Made by a program: the position numbers and the translations under genes
Part shown: in pieces, positions 32,910-40,278 of the stretch
Layout of the letters: each line of letters begins with the position of its first letter
Numbering within the stretch: the stretch's first letter is position 1
Assembly (NCBI GenBank): GCA_039182735.1
Contig: JBCDCB010000014.1
Span: forward strand, 1-61,972
Reading direction: 5' to 3'
Source of the DNA: JBCDCB01 sp039182735
GTDB lineage: Bacteria > Planctomycetota > Phycisphaerae > Phycisphaerales > UBA1924
DNA: 61,972 nucleotides
Notes under the pieces: generated by a model
Database searches by the model: none
What the model was told of the DNA's origin: nothing
The model's input: the letters and a program-made list of their open reading frames with translations, nothing else

Positions 32910-35480
32910 TCACCGCTGCAGTACCGCCATCGAGTAGGGCTCCATCGTCACACTCGATCGGCGTATCGCGATCCGCTCCACGCCCGCACGCTCGTGATCC
33001 ACGACCTGCGTCCACGCGCCGGGCGGCAGCTGTACGACCTGCTCGTCGGGCGTGCCGTTGTACGCGACCAGGATCGTCGCCCAGCTGTCGCCGAGCGCCT
33101 CGCCGTCGAGCGTAAACGCGATCACACGCCGATCCGTCGTCACGGTGCTCGGCAGGAACGACAGCGATTGACGCACGTCATCACGGTCAGCCATCCGGAA
33201 CGCAGGATGCGCGCGTCGCAGCTCGATCAGCCCACGCACGTACTCGAAGACGTCGCGGTACGCGCCCTTTCGCGGCCAATCGAACTTATTGACCTCGTCG
33301 CCCGCGTTGTACGAGTTGTGGTTGCCGCCCTTGGTGCGCGCGAAGTCGGCCCCGCCATGGAGAAACGCGATGCCCTGGCTCGTGAGCATGATCCCGTGCG
33401 CCAGCTTGTGCATCGCACGCATCTCTGCGTCGGTGGCATCCGGGAGCGAATACTCGAGCTTGTCCCAAAACGTGCGGTTGTCGTGCGCCGAAACGTAATT
33501 GATCGTCTCGGTCGGATCATCGGTGAAGTCGTCGATCGCGCCGGCAACACCGTTTCGGATCGAACCGATATCACCGCCGGGACCCGTGGCGTATCCGAGC
33601 CCGGTGCCGTCGAGGTCGCCCCGGATCGCGTTGCGGTGATGGTCGTTGAAGACCGCCAACCCCATGTCGCGCTGCGCACCCTTGGGGAAGTAGAGCGGGC
33701 CGCCGCCCGTCCACGGCTCGCCGTAGATCGTCAGGTCGGGACGGATCGTGCGCACGCGCTCGACCCATTCGCGCACCGACTCCGGCTGATGCGTGCCGAT
33801 GAGGTCGAAGCGGTACCCATCGATGCGGTACTGCTGCGTCCAGTAGACGAGCGAATCGCCGATGTACTTACGCACCATCGGGCGCTCGTCCGCGATCGCG
33901 TTGCCGACGCCGGCGTCGTTGCGGAGGCGTCCGTCAACGGTTGTGCGAAAGTAGTAGTAGGGCACGCTCTGGTAGAACGGCGACCACTCGAAACTGCTCG
34001 ACGTGTGGTTGTAGACCACATCAAGGATCACGCGGATGCCCGCCTCGTGCAGCCCGTGGATCGCCCGCTTGAGTTCGCTGATCGGGCTGGTCGGATCGTC
34101 CGGATCGGTCGCGTAGTTCGATTCGGGAACGTTGAACAGCGCCGTCCAGTAGCCCCAGTTGTACTCGTCGCGCGCGCCCGAGTAGTCGTGGATCGGCAGC
34201 AGGTGCACGGCGGTCACACCCAGTTCGCGCAGGTGCGAAAGCCCCGTGCGCACGGTCCCGTTCGGTGTCTCAACCTCACCATCGTGAAGCATGCCGAGAT
34301 ACATCCCGCGCATGCCCGCCTCGGCCGACGGATCGGCGATCGAGTAGTCACGCACGTGGATCTCGTAGATCACCTCGTCGGTCGGCTGCGCCAGGCGCGG
34401 CGGCTCGACCGTGCCCCAACCCTCCGGCTCGACGCGCAACAAATCGACCACCATCGACCGCCGGCTGTCCGATGTCGCCGCCCGGCAATGGATGTCCGGC
34501 GCGACACGCCGCTCGCCGTACGACTGATACGCGTATTGGTAGTAGGTGCCGTGCAGATCACCCGCGACGGTCGCCTCCCACACGCCGCGGCCCTCGTGCG
34601 AGAGCGTCACGGTGCGAGTGGGGCGGTTCTGGCCCGCGCGCTCGAAGAGCAGGAGTTCGACGGACTCAGACACCGGGCTCCACACGCGGAACGTCGTGCT
34701 GGTGTCGCTGTGAAACGACCCGAGTTCCGCGTCGAGCGCCGTGAACCGCTCTTCCATCAGCACATCGCGCGCGTAGACGGTCGTTTCGTCCACGCCCGGC
34801 AGCGCGAGAGAGAGGTTCGACACGTCGTCGAACGCCACCGGCTCGTCGAGTACGAGTTCGTAGACGATGCCGCGTGTCGCGCCGTCGCGTTGGATCGTGC
34901 GCACGATGTCGTACCCGCTCGCTTCGCCGTCCAGTAGCACGTCGATGCGATCGAGCATGCCCGGCCCCGGCGTGCCGGTGATCGTCATGAAGATCGAATC
35001 CGAATCGTCCAGGAACGCGCCGGCCACGCGGACCGAGAGATCCACCGCCGCGGGATCGCGGAAGACGCGCTGGTCACCCGCAACAAGCCACACCTCCGTA
35101 AAGCCGTCATCGTCCAGTTCGATCCAGCGGTCTTGATCGACGTCCTTCGCTTCCCAGTTTCCCTTGCGCACGATCAGACCCTGACGCGCAGTGCCCGGCG
35201 CGGGCGAAACCACGGCGAAGGTGCCGAAGTCGGTCTCTTTCTGGAGCGGGACGGCCTGCCCGTCGCCGCCCTCGTGCCACGTCCACAGGTTCCATCGCTC
35301 GTAGTCTGCATCCGGGCGGTGATAGTGCACGACCAGTACCTGCTCATCGGGCCAGCCGGCGATGTCGCCGGCACCTTCGATGCTCACGGGCGTTGGCTTC
35401 GCGTGCGACCCCGAGCACGCCATCACCCCCGACGCCAGCCACGCAACACAACCCGCCCGCGCACGATTCAATGTGACCAC
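32910..35480 (-). CDS. pulA: Type I pullulanase-like lipoprotein (GH13)
   Basis: An 856-residue glycoside hydrolase that should cleave alpha-1,6 branches in pullulan, amylopectin or glycogen. The signal has a lipobox-like VMAC, so it is probably a lipoprotein. Residues about 40-130 resemble the CBM41/PUD starch-binding module (VVHYHRPDADYERWNLWTW). An Ig-like CBM48 precedes the (beta/alpha)8 barrel. The barrel shows YNWGYW (pullulanase hallmark), VVYNHTS, nucleophile Asp559 in YRFDLIG, acid/base Glu588 in YGEPWTGG and Asp667 in SAHDN. GTG 35480 is preferred because GGAAAGGGG lies directly upstream and the signal peptide follows; a longer frame exists. It pairs functionally with the glucoamylase at 42.2 kb. 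Confidence 0.92.
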   Translation of the reverse strand: MVTLNRARAGCVAWLASGVMACSGSHAKPTPVSIEGAGDIAGWPDEQVLVVHYHRPDADYERWNLWTWHEGGDGQAVPLQKETDFGTFAVVSPAPGTARQGLIVRKGNWEAKDVDQDRWIELDDDGFTEVWLVAGDQRVFRDPAAVDLSVRVAGAFLDDSDSIFMTITGTPGPGMLDRIDVLLDGEASGYDIVRTIQRDGATRGIVYELVLDEPVAFDDVSNLSLALPGVDETTVYARDVLMEERFTALDAELGSFHSDTSTTFRVWSPVSESVELLLFERAGQNRPTRTVTLSHEGRGVWEATVAGDLHGTYYQYAYQSYGERRVAPDIHCRAATSDSRRSMVVDLLRVEPEGWGTVEPPRLAQPTDEVIYEIHVRDYSIADPSAEAGMRGMYLGMLHDGEVETPNGTVRTGLSHLRELGVTAVHLLPIHDYSGARDEYNWGYWTALFNVPESNYATDPDDPTSPISELKRAIHGLHEAGIRVILDVVYNHTSSSFEWSPFYQSVPYYYFRTTVDGRLRNDAGVGNAIADERPMVRKYIGDSLVYWTQQYRIDGYRFDLIGTHQPESVREWVERVRTIRPDLTIYGEPWTGGGPLYFPKGAQRDMGLAVFNDHHRNAIRGDLDGTGLGYATGPGGDIGSIRNGVAGAIDDFTDDPTETINYVSAHDNRTFWDKLEYSLPDATDAEMRAMHKLAHGIMLTSQGIAFLHGGADFARTKGGNHNSYNAGDEVNKFDWPRKGAYRDVFEYVRGLIELRRAHPAFRMADRDDVRQSLSFLPSTVTTDRRVIAFTLDGEALGDSWATILVAYNGTPDEQVVQLPPGAWTQVVDHERAGVERIAIRRSSVTMEPYSMAVLQR

Positions 35481-35554
35481 AGCGAACCCCTTTCCGAGGC
35501 GTGAACCATCTCGGAGCGTAAGCCAACGCCTTCGCCCGGGCGAAGATGCCGGGC

Positions 35555-35584
35555 TTGACAGGCAAGCATCCACTTGCGTATCTT
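35555..35584 (+). promoter_or_regulatory. Promoter of the ArsR-VOC operon, apparently leaderless
   Basis: A consensus TTGACA (35555-35560), 18-bp spacer and TATCTT (35579-35584, 4/6). Transcription would start near 35591, about 6 nt before the ArsR start codon at 35597, and no Shine-Dalgarno sequence is present, consistent with a leaderless mRNA. Confidence 0.6.
35562..35577. promoter_or_regulatory. Dyad operator candidate for the ArsR regulator
   Basis: GCAAG (35562-35566) and CTTGC (35573-35577) form a perfect 5-bp inverted repeat with 6-bp spacer, lying exactly between the -35 and -10 boxes of the ArsR promoter. A homodimeric ArsR repressor bound here would block RNA polymerase and give autoregulation. 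Confidence 0.4.
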
Positions 35585-35596
35585 CCGCGCCAGTGT

Positions 35597-35887
35597 ATGG
35601 ATGAGTTGTACCGAGCCATCGCCGATCCGACGCGACGGGCGATCCTGGACGAACTGGCGGACCGCGACGGTCAATCGCTCTTTGAGCTCTGCGGGAGGCT
35701 GACGATGAAACACGGCATCGGTTCGTCGCGTCAAGCCATCTCGCAGCACCTCGAAGTTCTTGAGTCGGCGGGCCTTGTCGTGGTCCGCCGAGAGGGCCGG
35801 TACAAGTTCCACTGGTTCAACCGCGGACCACTCAGGTCCATCAACGATCGTTGGCCTCAAACCGATGGCGGGAGCGAAGACGCATGA
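35597..35887 (+). CDS. ArsR-family transcriptional regulator
   Basis: A 96-residue winged-helix regulator. It starts MDELYRAIADPTRRAILDEL, the typical first helices of ArsR/SmtB proteins. The recognition helix region is SSRQAISQHLEVLESAGLV, and the wing is VVRREGRYKFHWF. No Cys-rich metal site of the arsenic or cadmium type is present, so it is more like the group that governs SRPBCC/VOC detoxification genes. The stop overlaps the start of the next gene (ATGA), so the three downstream-coupled genes are one operon. The ATG at 35597 gives the normal length and sits about 6 nt after the predicted transcription start. Confidence 0.9.
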   Translation: MDELYRAIADPTRRAILDELADRDGQSLFELCGRLTMKHGIGSSRQAISQHLEVLESAGLVVVRREGRYKFHWFNRGPLRSINDRWPQTDGGSEDA

Positions 35888-36276
35888 AGATCAGTTACGC
35901 GAGCGTAGCCGTGGATGATCAGGAGAAAGCCCTGCGCTTCTACACCGAGGTGCTCGGGTTCCAGACCAAGCACGACATCCCGATGGGGCAGCACCGCTGG
36001 ATCACCGTGGTCTCCCCCGACGATCCCGAGGGCACCGAGCTCTGTCTCGAGCCCGATGAACACCCCGCGGTCAAGCCGTTCAAAGCCGCGCTCGTTGAAG
36101 ACGGCATCCCCTTCACCGGGTTCGCGGTCGATGACGTCGCCAGCGAACACGAACGCCTCACGGCGCTCGGCGTGCGCTTCACGCAGCCGCCGACCGAGAT
36201 GGGCTCCATGGTCACCGCCGTTCTCGACGACACATGCGGCAATCTCATCATGCTCGCGCAAGGAACCATGGCATGA
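35884..36276 (+). CDS. VOC family protein (glyoxalase/bleomycin-resistance fold)
   Basis: A 130-residue cytosolic VOC-fold protein with paired beta-alpha-beta-beta-beta modules. The first runs from KISYASVAVDDQEKALRFYTEVLGF and the second from FAVDDVASEHERLTALGVRF, ending with AVLDDTCGNLIML. The edge positions normally occupied by metal-binding His/Glu are not all obvious, so substrate and metal dependence are unknown. It overlaps the ArsR stop by 4 bp and the next VOC gene by 4 bp, so expression is probably controlled by that ArsR protein. Confidence 0.88.
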   Translation: MKISYASVAVDDQEKALRFYTEVLGFQTKHDIPMGQHRWITVVSPDDPEGTELCLEPDEHPAVKPFKAALVEDGIPFTGFAVDDVASEHERLTALGVRFTQPPTEMGSMVTAVLDDTCGNLIMLAQGTMA

Positions 36277-36770
36277 AAGCGAGTAAACCAGTTCGGCTTG
36301 CCGCTCTCTGTTGCGCTCCGCTCCTGCTCGTGGGAGCCGCCGCGGGTGTGCAGTCGGCGATGGAACGCGAACAGCCCGGTGCCGGCGCGATGCACGCCGC
36401 CCAGGAACACGCAGAGGAAACAGACTTGAAGATCCAGTACCTCGAAGTCGTCACGCCCGCCGTCGACGAAACGTGCAAGGCCCTCGCCGAGGCGCACGGC
36501 GTCACGTTCAGCGACCCGGTCCCCGAACTCGGGAACGCCCGGACCGCTGATCTTGCCAGCGGCGGCCGCATCGGGGTCAGGGGACCCATGCGCGACACGG
36601 AAACGCCGGTCGTGCGCCCGTACGTGCTGGTTGACGACATCCATGCCGCGGTCAAGGCCGCGGAGGACGCCGGCGCGACCGTGGCACTCCCGCCTATTGA
36701 AATCCCGGGCCAGGGCACGTTCTCGATCTACATCCTGGGCGGCATCGAGCACGGGCTCTGGCAGCTCTGA
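36273..36770 (+). CDS. Exported VOC-fold protein
   Basis: A 165-residue protein with an N-terminal signal sequence (LAALCCAPLLLVGAAAG, residues about 7-25) followed by a spacer of about 35 residues and a VOC-like domain. The domain has KIQYLEVVTPAVDETCKALAEAHG, an RPYVLVDDIHAAVKAAEDAGA module and a final GIEHGLWQL. VOC proteins are normally cytosolic, so an exported member is unusual. It overlaps the preceding VOC gene by 4 bp. The two may act on the same compound on both sides of the membrane (inference). The two Cys in the signal region are not followed by a clear lipobox. Confidence 0.82.
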   Translation: MKASKPVRLAALCCAPLLLVGAAAGVQSAMEREQPGAGAMHAAQEHAEETDLKIQYLEVVTPAVDETCKALAEAHGVTFSDPVPELGNARTADLASGGRIGVRGPMRDTETPVVRPYVLVDDIHAAVKAAEDAGATVALPPIEIPGQGTFSIYILGGIEHGLWQL

Positions 36771-36873
36771 CCGGCACCGACATCCGCCGCGCAACCACGC
36801 CGCTTCCGGCCCCGCAGCCCCTCCTAAGCGTGTGCTCGGCGGTTCATCCCACACACAAAAATCCGAACTCGGC

Positions 36874-36902
36874 TTGACGGGTCTCAGATTTACCCACATA
36901 AT
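36874..36902 (+). promoter_or_regulatory. Promoter of the TetR-M28 peptidase operon
   Basis: TTGACG (36874-36879), a 17-bp spacer and CATAAT (36897-36902), each 5 of 6 consensus positions, in the most AT-rich stretch of the region. Transcription would start about 36909, some 37 nt before the TetR start. Confidence 0.65.
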
Positions 36903-36911
36903 CGAACTCGT

Positions 36912-36927
36912 ATTCAAATTCGGATTC
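36912..36927 (+). repeat. Three ATTC direct repeats at 6-bp spacing
   Basis: ATTC occurs at 36912-36915, 36918-36921 and 36924-36927, each copy 6 bp apart, directly downstream of the predicted transcription start and 19 bp before the TetR start codon. The placement suits an operator for the TetR protein, but TetR operators are usually palindromic, so this is tentative. Confidence 0.3.
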
Positions 36928-36945
36928 AAAGTGAGGCAATCCAAG

Positions 36946-37614
36946 ATGGACCCCACACTGGGATACCAACTCCAAGCCGGCAAGCCCGTCCTCCAGGCGC
37001 GAAGCGCCGACACCCTCGATCGAATCCTCAACGCAACAGAGGAACTGCTCGTCGATCGGGAGTTCGACCAGATCACGATCGCTGAGATTGCGTCCCACGC
37101 CGGGTGCGCCGTCGGGACCGTGTACGGCCGAGTAACCAATAAAGAGCGTCTGCTGTTCTGTCTCCACGATCGATACATGACGAACGCCACCCAGGAAGCC
37201 ATCAACATCTTCAGCACGCTCGGAAGCGCCCGACTCATCGAACGGGTCTCCGCTCTATGCGACCTGATGGTCGACCTCCTCCACGACAACCTCGGCGTCG
37301 TCCGCGCCGTCACCAACCATCTCTACACGAGTTCGAGCAAAGCCGCGAGCGAGAGTATCAGCGGCCTGAAGAACGATGCGACGACCATGTTCAGATCCAC
37401 CGCAGCCTTCCTCGCAGAACCGCTGCCAAACGCTACCGATCCACAAACTCTCATCGATTGCGAGTTCGCGCTCCTCGCTGCTCATGATGTCATCCAAAGC
37501 CGCATCATCTTCGGCACACGCTCTGGACTCGAACTCGACTACAGCCCCGATGATCTCAAAGCACGAACCACAGACCTGATGATGCGATACCTCACCCCCC
37601 ATACCAACCCGTGA
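36946..37614 (+). CDS. TetR-family transcriptional regulator
   Basis: A 222-residue regulator. The helix-turn-helix spans about 23-71: TLDRILNATEELLVDREF, ITIAEIASHAG, VGTVYGRVTNKERLLF, a typical TetR/AcrR N-terminal domain. The C-terminal ligand-binding part is all-helical and not family-specific. GAGG upstream supports the ATG at 36946; an in-frame GTG at 36931 is an alternative. The peptidase gene follows after 17 bp and is probably co-transcribed. Base composition here is visibly less GC-rich than in the rest of the window. Confidence 0.9.
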   Translation: MDPTLGYQLQAGKPVLQARSADTLDRILNATEELLVDREFDQITIAEIASHAGCAVGTVYGRVTNKERLLFCLHDRYMTNATQEAINIFSTLGSARLIERVSALCDLMVDLLHDNLGVVRAVTNHLYTSSSKAASESISGLKNDATTMFRSTAAFLAEPLPNATDPQTLIDCEFALLAAHDVIQSRIIFGTRSGLELDYSPDDLKARTTDLMMRYLTPHTNP

Positions 37615-37631
37615 ACCGAGGAGAACCCGCC

Positions 37632-38651
37632 ATGCACAACCACCGCACTCTCACCAAACTGCTCATCATCCTGATCGCTATCACGACCCAATCCATGCAA
37701 TCAGGCTGCGTGCACCGATCGCCTGGAACCCTTCACGCATCCTCTGATGATCCACTGACTCAGCGGCAAGAACAAATCAAGCAAGAGTTGATGCACGATG
37801 TCGAGATGCTCGCAACCGACATCGGACCCCGGAACGCCGCGTACACCCCTTACAAGATATACGCCGCCCAGGATTGGATTTTGAACGAGATGCACAAGGC
37901 CGGGCTGCAACCAAACCGCATCGATGTCAAGATGGGTGAAGCGCGCATTGCAAACATCGAGGTCACCTTCCTCGGGAGCACCAAATCAGATGAGATCATC
38001 GTCATCGGCGCGCACTACGACACCGTGAGAGGTTCACCCGGCGCCAACGACAACGCATCTGGAGTCTCCATGCTCCTCGCTGCCGCTCGCAGACTCAGCG
38101 ACTCGGAGCTTGATCGGACCGTCCGCATCGTCTTCTTCCCCAACGAGGAATACCCCTTCTCAACCGGGATCCAGATGGGGAGCAAGGTCTATGCGAAGCA
38201 TTGCCGCGCGCAGGATGACAATATCGTCGCCATGATCAACGTCGACTCCGTTGGAAACTTCACCAACAAGCCCGGCAGCCAGAAGTATCCGATTCTCGCG
38301 CTCAATCTGCCGAGAAAGGCAAACTTCATCGCGTTCGGCGGCAACATTGAGAACGCTCCGCTCGTGGATACGGTCGTCGCAGTGTTCCAGGGTCAGACAG
38401 ACTTCCCATCGATCGGCGCTGCGAGTGACTCCCCGCATGCATCGCGGGGCGATCACGCAGCGTTCTGGTGGAGCGGGTACCCCGCGATCGCGATGAGCGA
38501 CACATCCGAGTACCGCGATCCCCACTACCACAAGCCCACCGACCGAGCAGAGAATCTGAACTACAACGAAATGGCTCGGCTCGCCGAGGGTTTCATTGCC
38601 ACGATCATCGAACTCGCCGACGCAGAAACGGAGATTCCCGCCTCGCGCTGA
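37632..38651 (+). CDS. M28-family aminopeptidase lipoprotein
   Basis: A 339-residue zinc exopeptidase of the M28 type. Metal and catalytic motifs are GAHYDT (His128, Asp130), ANDNASG (Asp about 142, bridging), NEEYPF (catalytic Glu and metal Glu), and HASRGDHAAFWW. The signal region ends in SMQSGC, a reasonable lipobox. It would trim N-terminal residues from peptides at the outer face of a membrane. GAGGAG precedes the ATG at 37632; an upstream in-frame GTG overlapping the tetR stop is less likely. Codon use, with more A/T in third positions than the neighbours, suggests acquisition together with the TetR gene. Confidence 0.9.
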   Translation: MHNHRTLTKLLIILIAITTQSMQSGCVHRSPGTLHASSDDPLTQRQEQIKQELMHDVEMLATDIGPRNAAYTPYKIYAAQDWILNEMHKAGLQPNRIDVKMGEARIANIEVTFLGSTKSDEIIVIGAHYDTVRGSPGANDNASGVSMLLAAARRLSDSELDRTVRIVFFPNEEYPFSTGIQMGSKVYAKHCRAQDDNIVAMINVDSVGNFTNKPGSQKYPILALNLPRKANFIAFGGNIENAPLVDTVVAVFQGQTDFPSIGAASDSPHASRGDHAAFWWSGYPAIAMSDTSEYRDPHYHKPTDRAENLNYNEMARLAEGFIATIIELADAETEIPASR

Positions 38652-38756
38652 ACTCCGGTGACCTTTCCCAGCTAAGGGGGTTCGATCCGTCAGAAACTGC
38701 AGAGACTGGCATGCCGGAGCTAAAGGACGCAGGACTATGGCTCGCAGGTGCCCCAG

Positions 38757-38778
38757 GGTGACAGGAAGAGTTCGAACC
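38757..38778 (-). repeat. Degenerate copy of the tRNA-Pro 3' end
   Basis: The plus-strand stretch GGTGACAGGA, then AGAG, then TTCGAACC resembles the end of the nearby tRNA-Pro gene (GGTGCCAGGA then TTCGAACC, 38836-38853) with one substitution and a 4-bp insertion. It could be a decayed attachment-site or tRNA remnant, or chance. Confidence 0.25.
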
Positions 38779-38792
38779 ATACGTAAACACAG

Positions 38793-38818
38793 AAGGCTCC
38801 GGCACTTTCCGGAGCCTT
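38793..38818 (-). terminator. Hairpin terminator of tRNA-Pro
   Basis: A perfect 10-bp stem AAGGCTCCGG (38793-38802) with CCGGAGCCTT (38809-38818) and a 6-nt loop, 12 bp after the tRNA 3' end in the minus direction. The downstream sequence CTGTGTTTACG is only weakly T-rich. It could also end the M28 peptidase transcript on the plus strand. Confidence 0.65.
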
Positions 38819-38830
38819 CACATCAGAGAA

Positions 38831-38904
38831 TCGGGGTGCCAGGATTCGAACCTGCGACCTTCTCGTCCCGAACGAGACGCGCTACCAAGCTGCGCTACAC
38901 CCCG
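38831..38904 (-). tRNA. tRNA-Pro (CGG)
   Basis: A 74-nt cloverleaf on the minus strand. The acceptor CGGGGTG pairs with CACCCCG, with C1 as typical of bacterial tRNA-Pro. The D-arm is GCGCAGCTTGGTAGCGC, the anticodon loop TTCGGGA gives CGG, the T-arm is GCAGGTTCGAATCCTGG and the discriminator is A. CCA is not encoded. Confidence 0.95.
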
Positions 38905-38930
38905 CCGCGGGCCGAAGCCCCAGCGGCAAG

Positions 38931-38959
38931 ATGCTAGCCCACCCGGCCCCCGCGAACAA
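38931..38959 (-). promoter_or_regulatory. Candidate promoter of tRNA-Pro
   Basis: On the minus strand TTGTTC (38959-38954), a 17-bp spacer and TAGCAT (38936-38931) lie about 27 bp before the tRNA 5' end and just after the DAO oxidoreductase stop. Confidence 0.35.
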
Positions 38960-38962
38960 CGC

Positions 38963-40177
38963 TCATCCGAAACCATCCGCCGTCGCCGCGAACCGTCCGG
39001 GGCGCAACAGCCCGCGCACGCGCTCCGCCACCTCGCCCGGCAGTTCGTCGGACATCGAGGGCGAACAACCGAGCGACGTCGCCACCTGGTGCGCCACGAT
39101 CGATGCCGTCGCATGCCCCAGCGACATGCCGTGCCCGTTGAACCCCGCGCACACCCACACGCCCGGGAGGCTGGTCTCGCCGGCGATGGGCAGCCCGTCG
39201 GGCGTGAACCCCATCGTCCCCGCCCAACGATCACGCACGCCGAACCTCTTGCCGAGCACGCGTTCCGCGAAGGCCTCGAGCCCGGACTGCACGTCCGCGC
39301 TCACCATCTCGCTCTCGGTCCGCTCGTCCGTTTCGAAGTGTTTGCGCCAGCCGCCCACGATGACGGTCCGATCGTCGGCACGCCGGAAGTACTCCGACCC
39401 GCGGTCCGCGTAGTACGCGAAGTCGAGCCGGCACGAATCCGCCGGTGCGTCGAGCGCGAGCAGTTGCCCGCGGTTCGCGTGTACGCTCGCGCCCTCGCCC
39501 GGCAGCAGCTGACGCGCCAGCGCATTGGTGCACACGACCGCCGACCGGCAGCGCAGCGTGCGCGACCGGGTCTCGACAGCGACGCCGTCGCCATCCGCCT
39601 CCACGCGCATCACTTCAGCGCCCACGACCGACCTCCCCGCGATGCCCTCGGCGAGGTGGCGCACCAACTCGACCGGGTTCACAACCGCGTCGTGCGGGTT
39701 GGTCAGCGCGAGCAGCGGGGGGTGCGCGCGCCAGACGGCATCGTCACCGCTGCGCAGAATCTCCGTGTCGAACCCGTCCTCGCGCATCAGCGCGCACGAG
39801 CGTTCGAGTTCGCGGGCCTCATCTTCCGCGTACGCCAGCAGGCAGGTGGGGCGAGCGTGGTACGAAGCCAGCGACGAGACTCCCGCTCCACGCAGCATCG
39901 CGAGGTTGGCTTCGCTCAACTTCCACAGCGCGTGTGCTCCGTCGCGTCCGCAGTCGTCACACGCGACGGCATAGTTGTCCGCCGCGCCCCGCATCAGGTA
40001 GCCCGCGTTGCGTCCGCTGGCCCCCTCCGCGATCGATCGTCGTTCGAGCAGCAGCACATCCAGCCCGGCGCGCACGAGGAACACCGCCATCGAGACGCCC
40101 ACGACACCGCCGCCGATCACGCACACGTCGCAGGCGGTCTCTTCCCGTTGCTGTTTCATCCAGAGCGATACGGTCAT
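38963..40177 (-). CDS. FAD-dependent oxidoreductase, DAO family
   Basis: A 404-residue flavoprotein of the D-amino-acid oxidase/glycine oxidase fold. The FAD motif VIGGGVVGVSMAVFLVRAG lies at residues 20-38. The LLERRSIAEGASGRNAGY segment is typical of the GSGxNAG class. The C-terminus has RWAGTMGFTPDGLPIAGE and VWVCAGFNGHGMSLG, which close the FAD site. Substrates of the family are amino acids, sarcosine or related amines; none can be chosen here. Cysteine-containing CDDCGRDG near residue 75 is unusual. It stands alone, with tRNA-Pro downstream on the same strand. Confidence 0.9.
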   Translation of the reverse strand: MTVSLWMKQQREETACDVCVIGGGVVGVSMAVFLVRAGLDVLLLERRSIAEGASGRNAGYLMRGAADNYAVACDDCGRDGAHALWKLSEANLAMLRGAGVSSLASYHARPTCLLAYAEDEARELERSCALMREDGFDTEILRSGDDAVWRAHPPLLALTNPHDAVVNPVELVRHLAEGIAGRSVVGAEVMRVEADGDGVAVETRSRTLRCRSAVVCTNALARQLLPGEGASVHANRGQLLALDAPADSCRLDFAYYADRGSEYFRRADDRTVIVGGWRKHFETDERTESEMVSADVQSGLEAFAERVLGKRFGVRDRWAGTMGFTPDGLPIAGETSLPGVWVCAGFNGHGMSLGHATASIVAHQVATSLGCSPSMSDELPGEVAERVRGLLRPGRFAATADGFG

Positions 40178-40205
40178 GCGGGCATGCTACCCCTGCGCAC
40201 AAGAA

Positions 40206-40250
40206 CGCCCCGGTGGTCTATGTGGAGGGAGACGACGAATCACCGGGGCG
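40206..40250 (-). terminator. Terminator of the flagellin gene
   Basis: A perfect 10-bp inverted repeat CGCCCCGGTG (40206-40215) and CACCGGGGCG (40241-40250) with a 25-nt loop. In the minus direction it is followed by TTCTTGTG. It lies 28 bp after the flagellin stop. Confidence 0.6.
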
Positions 40251-40278
40251 CTGGGTGGTCGTGTTGTCGAGCGGTCGC

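Noticed and set aside
32790..34937. A 715-codon plus-strand frame opposite the pullulanase
   Set aside because: Antisense shadow; the pullulanase has all catalytic residues.
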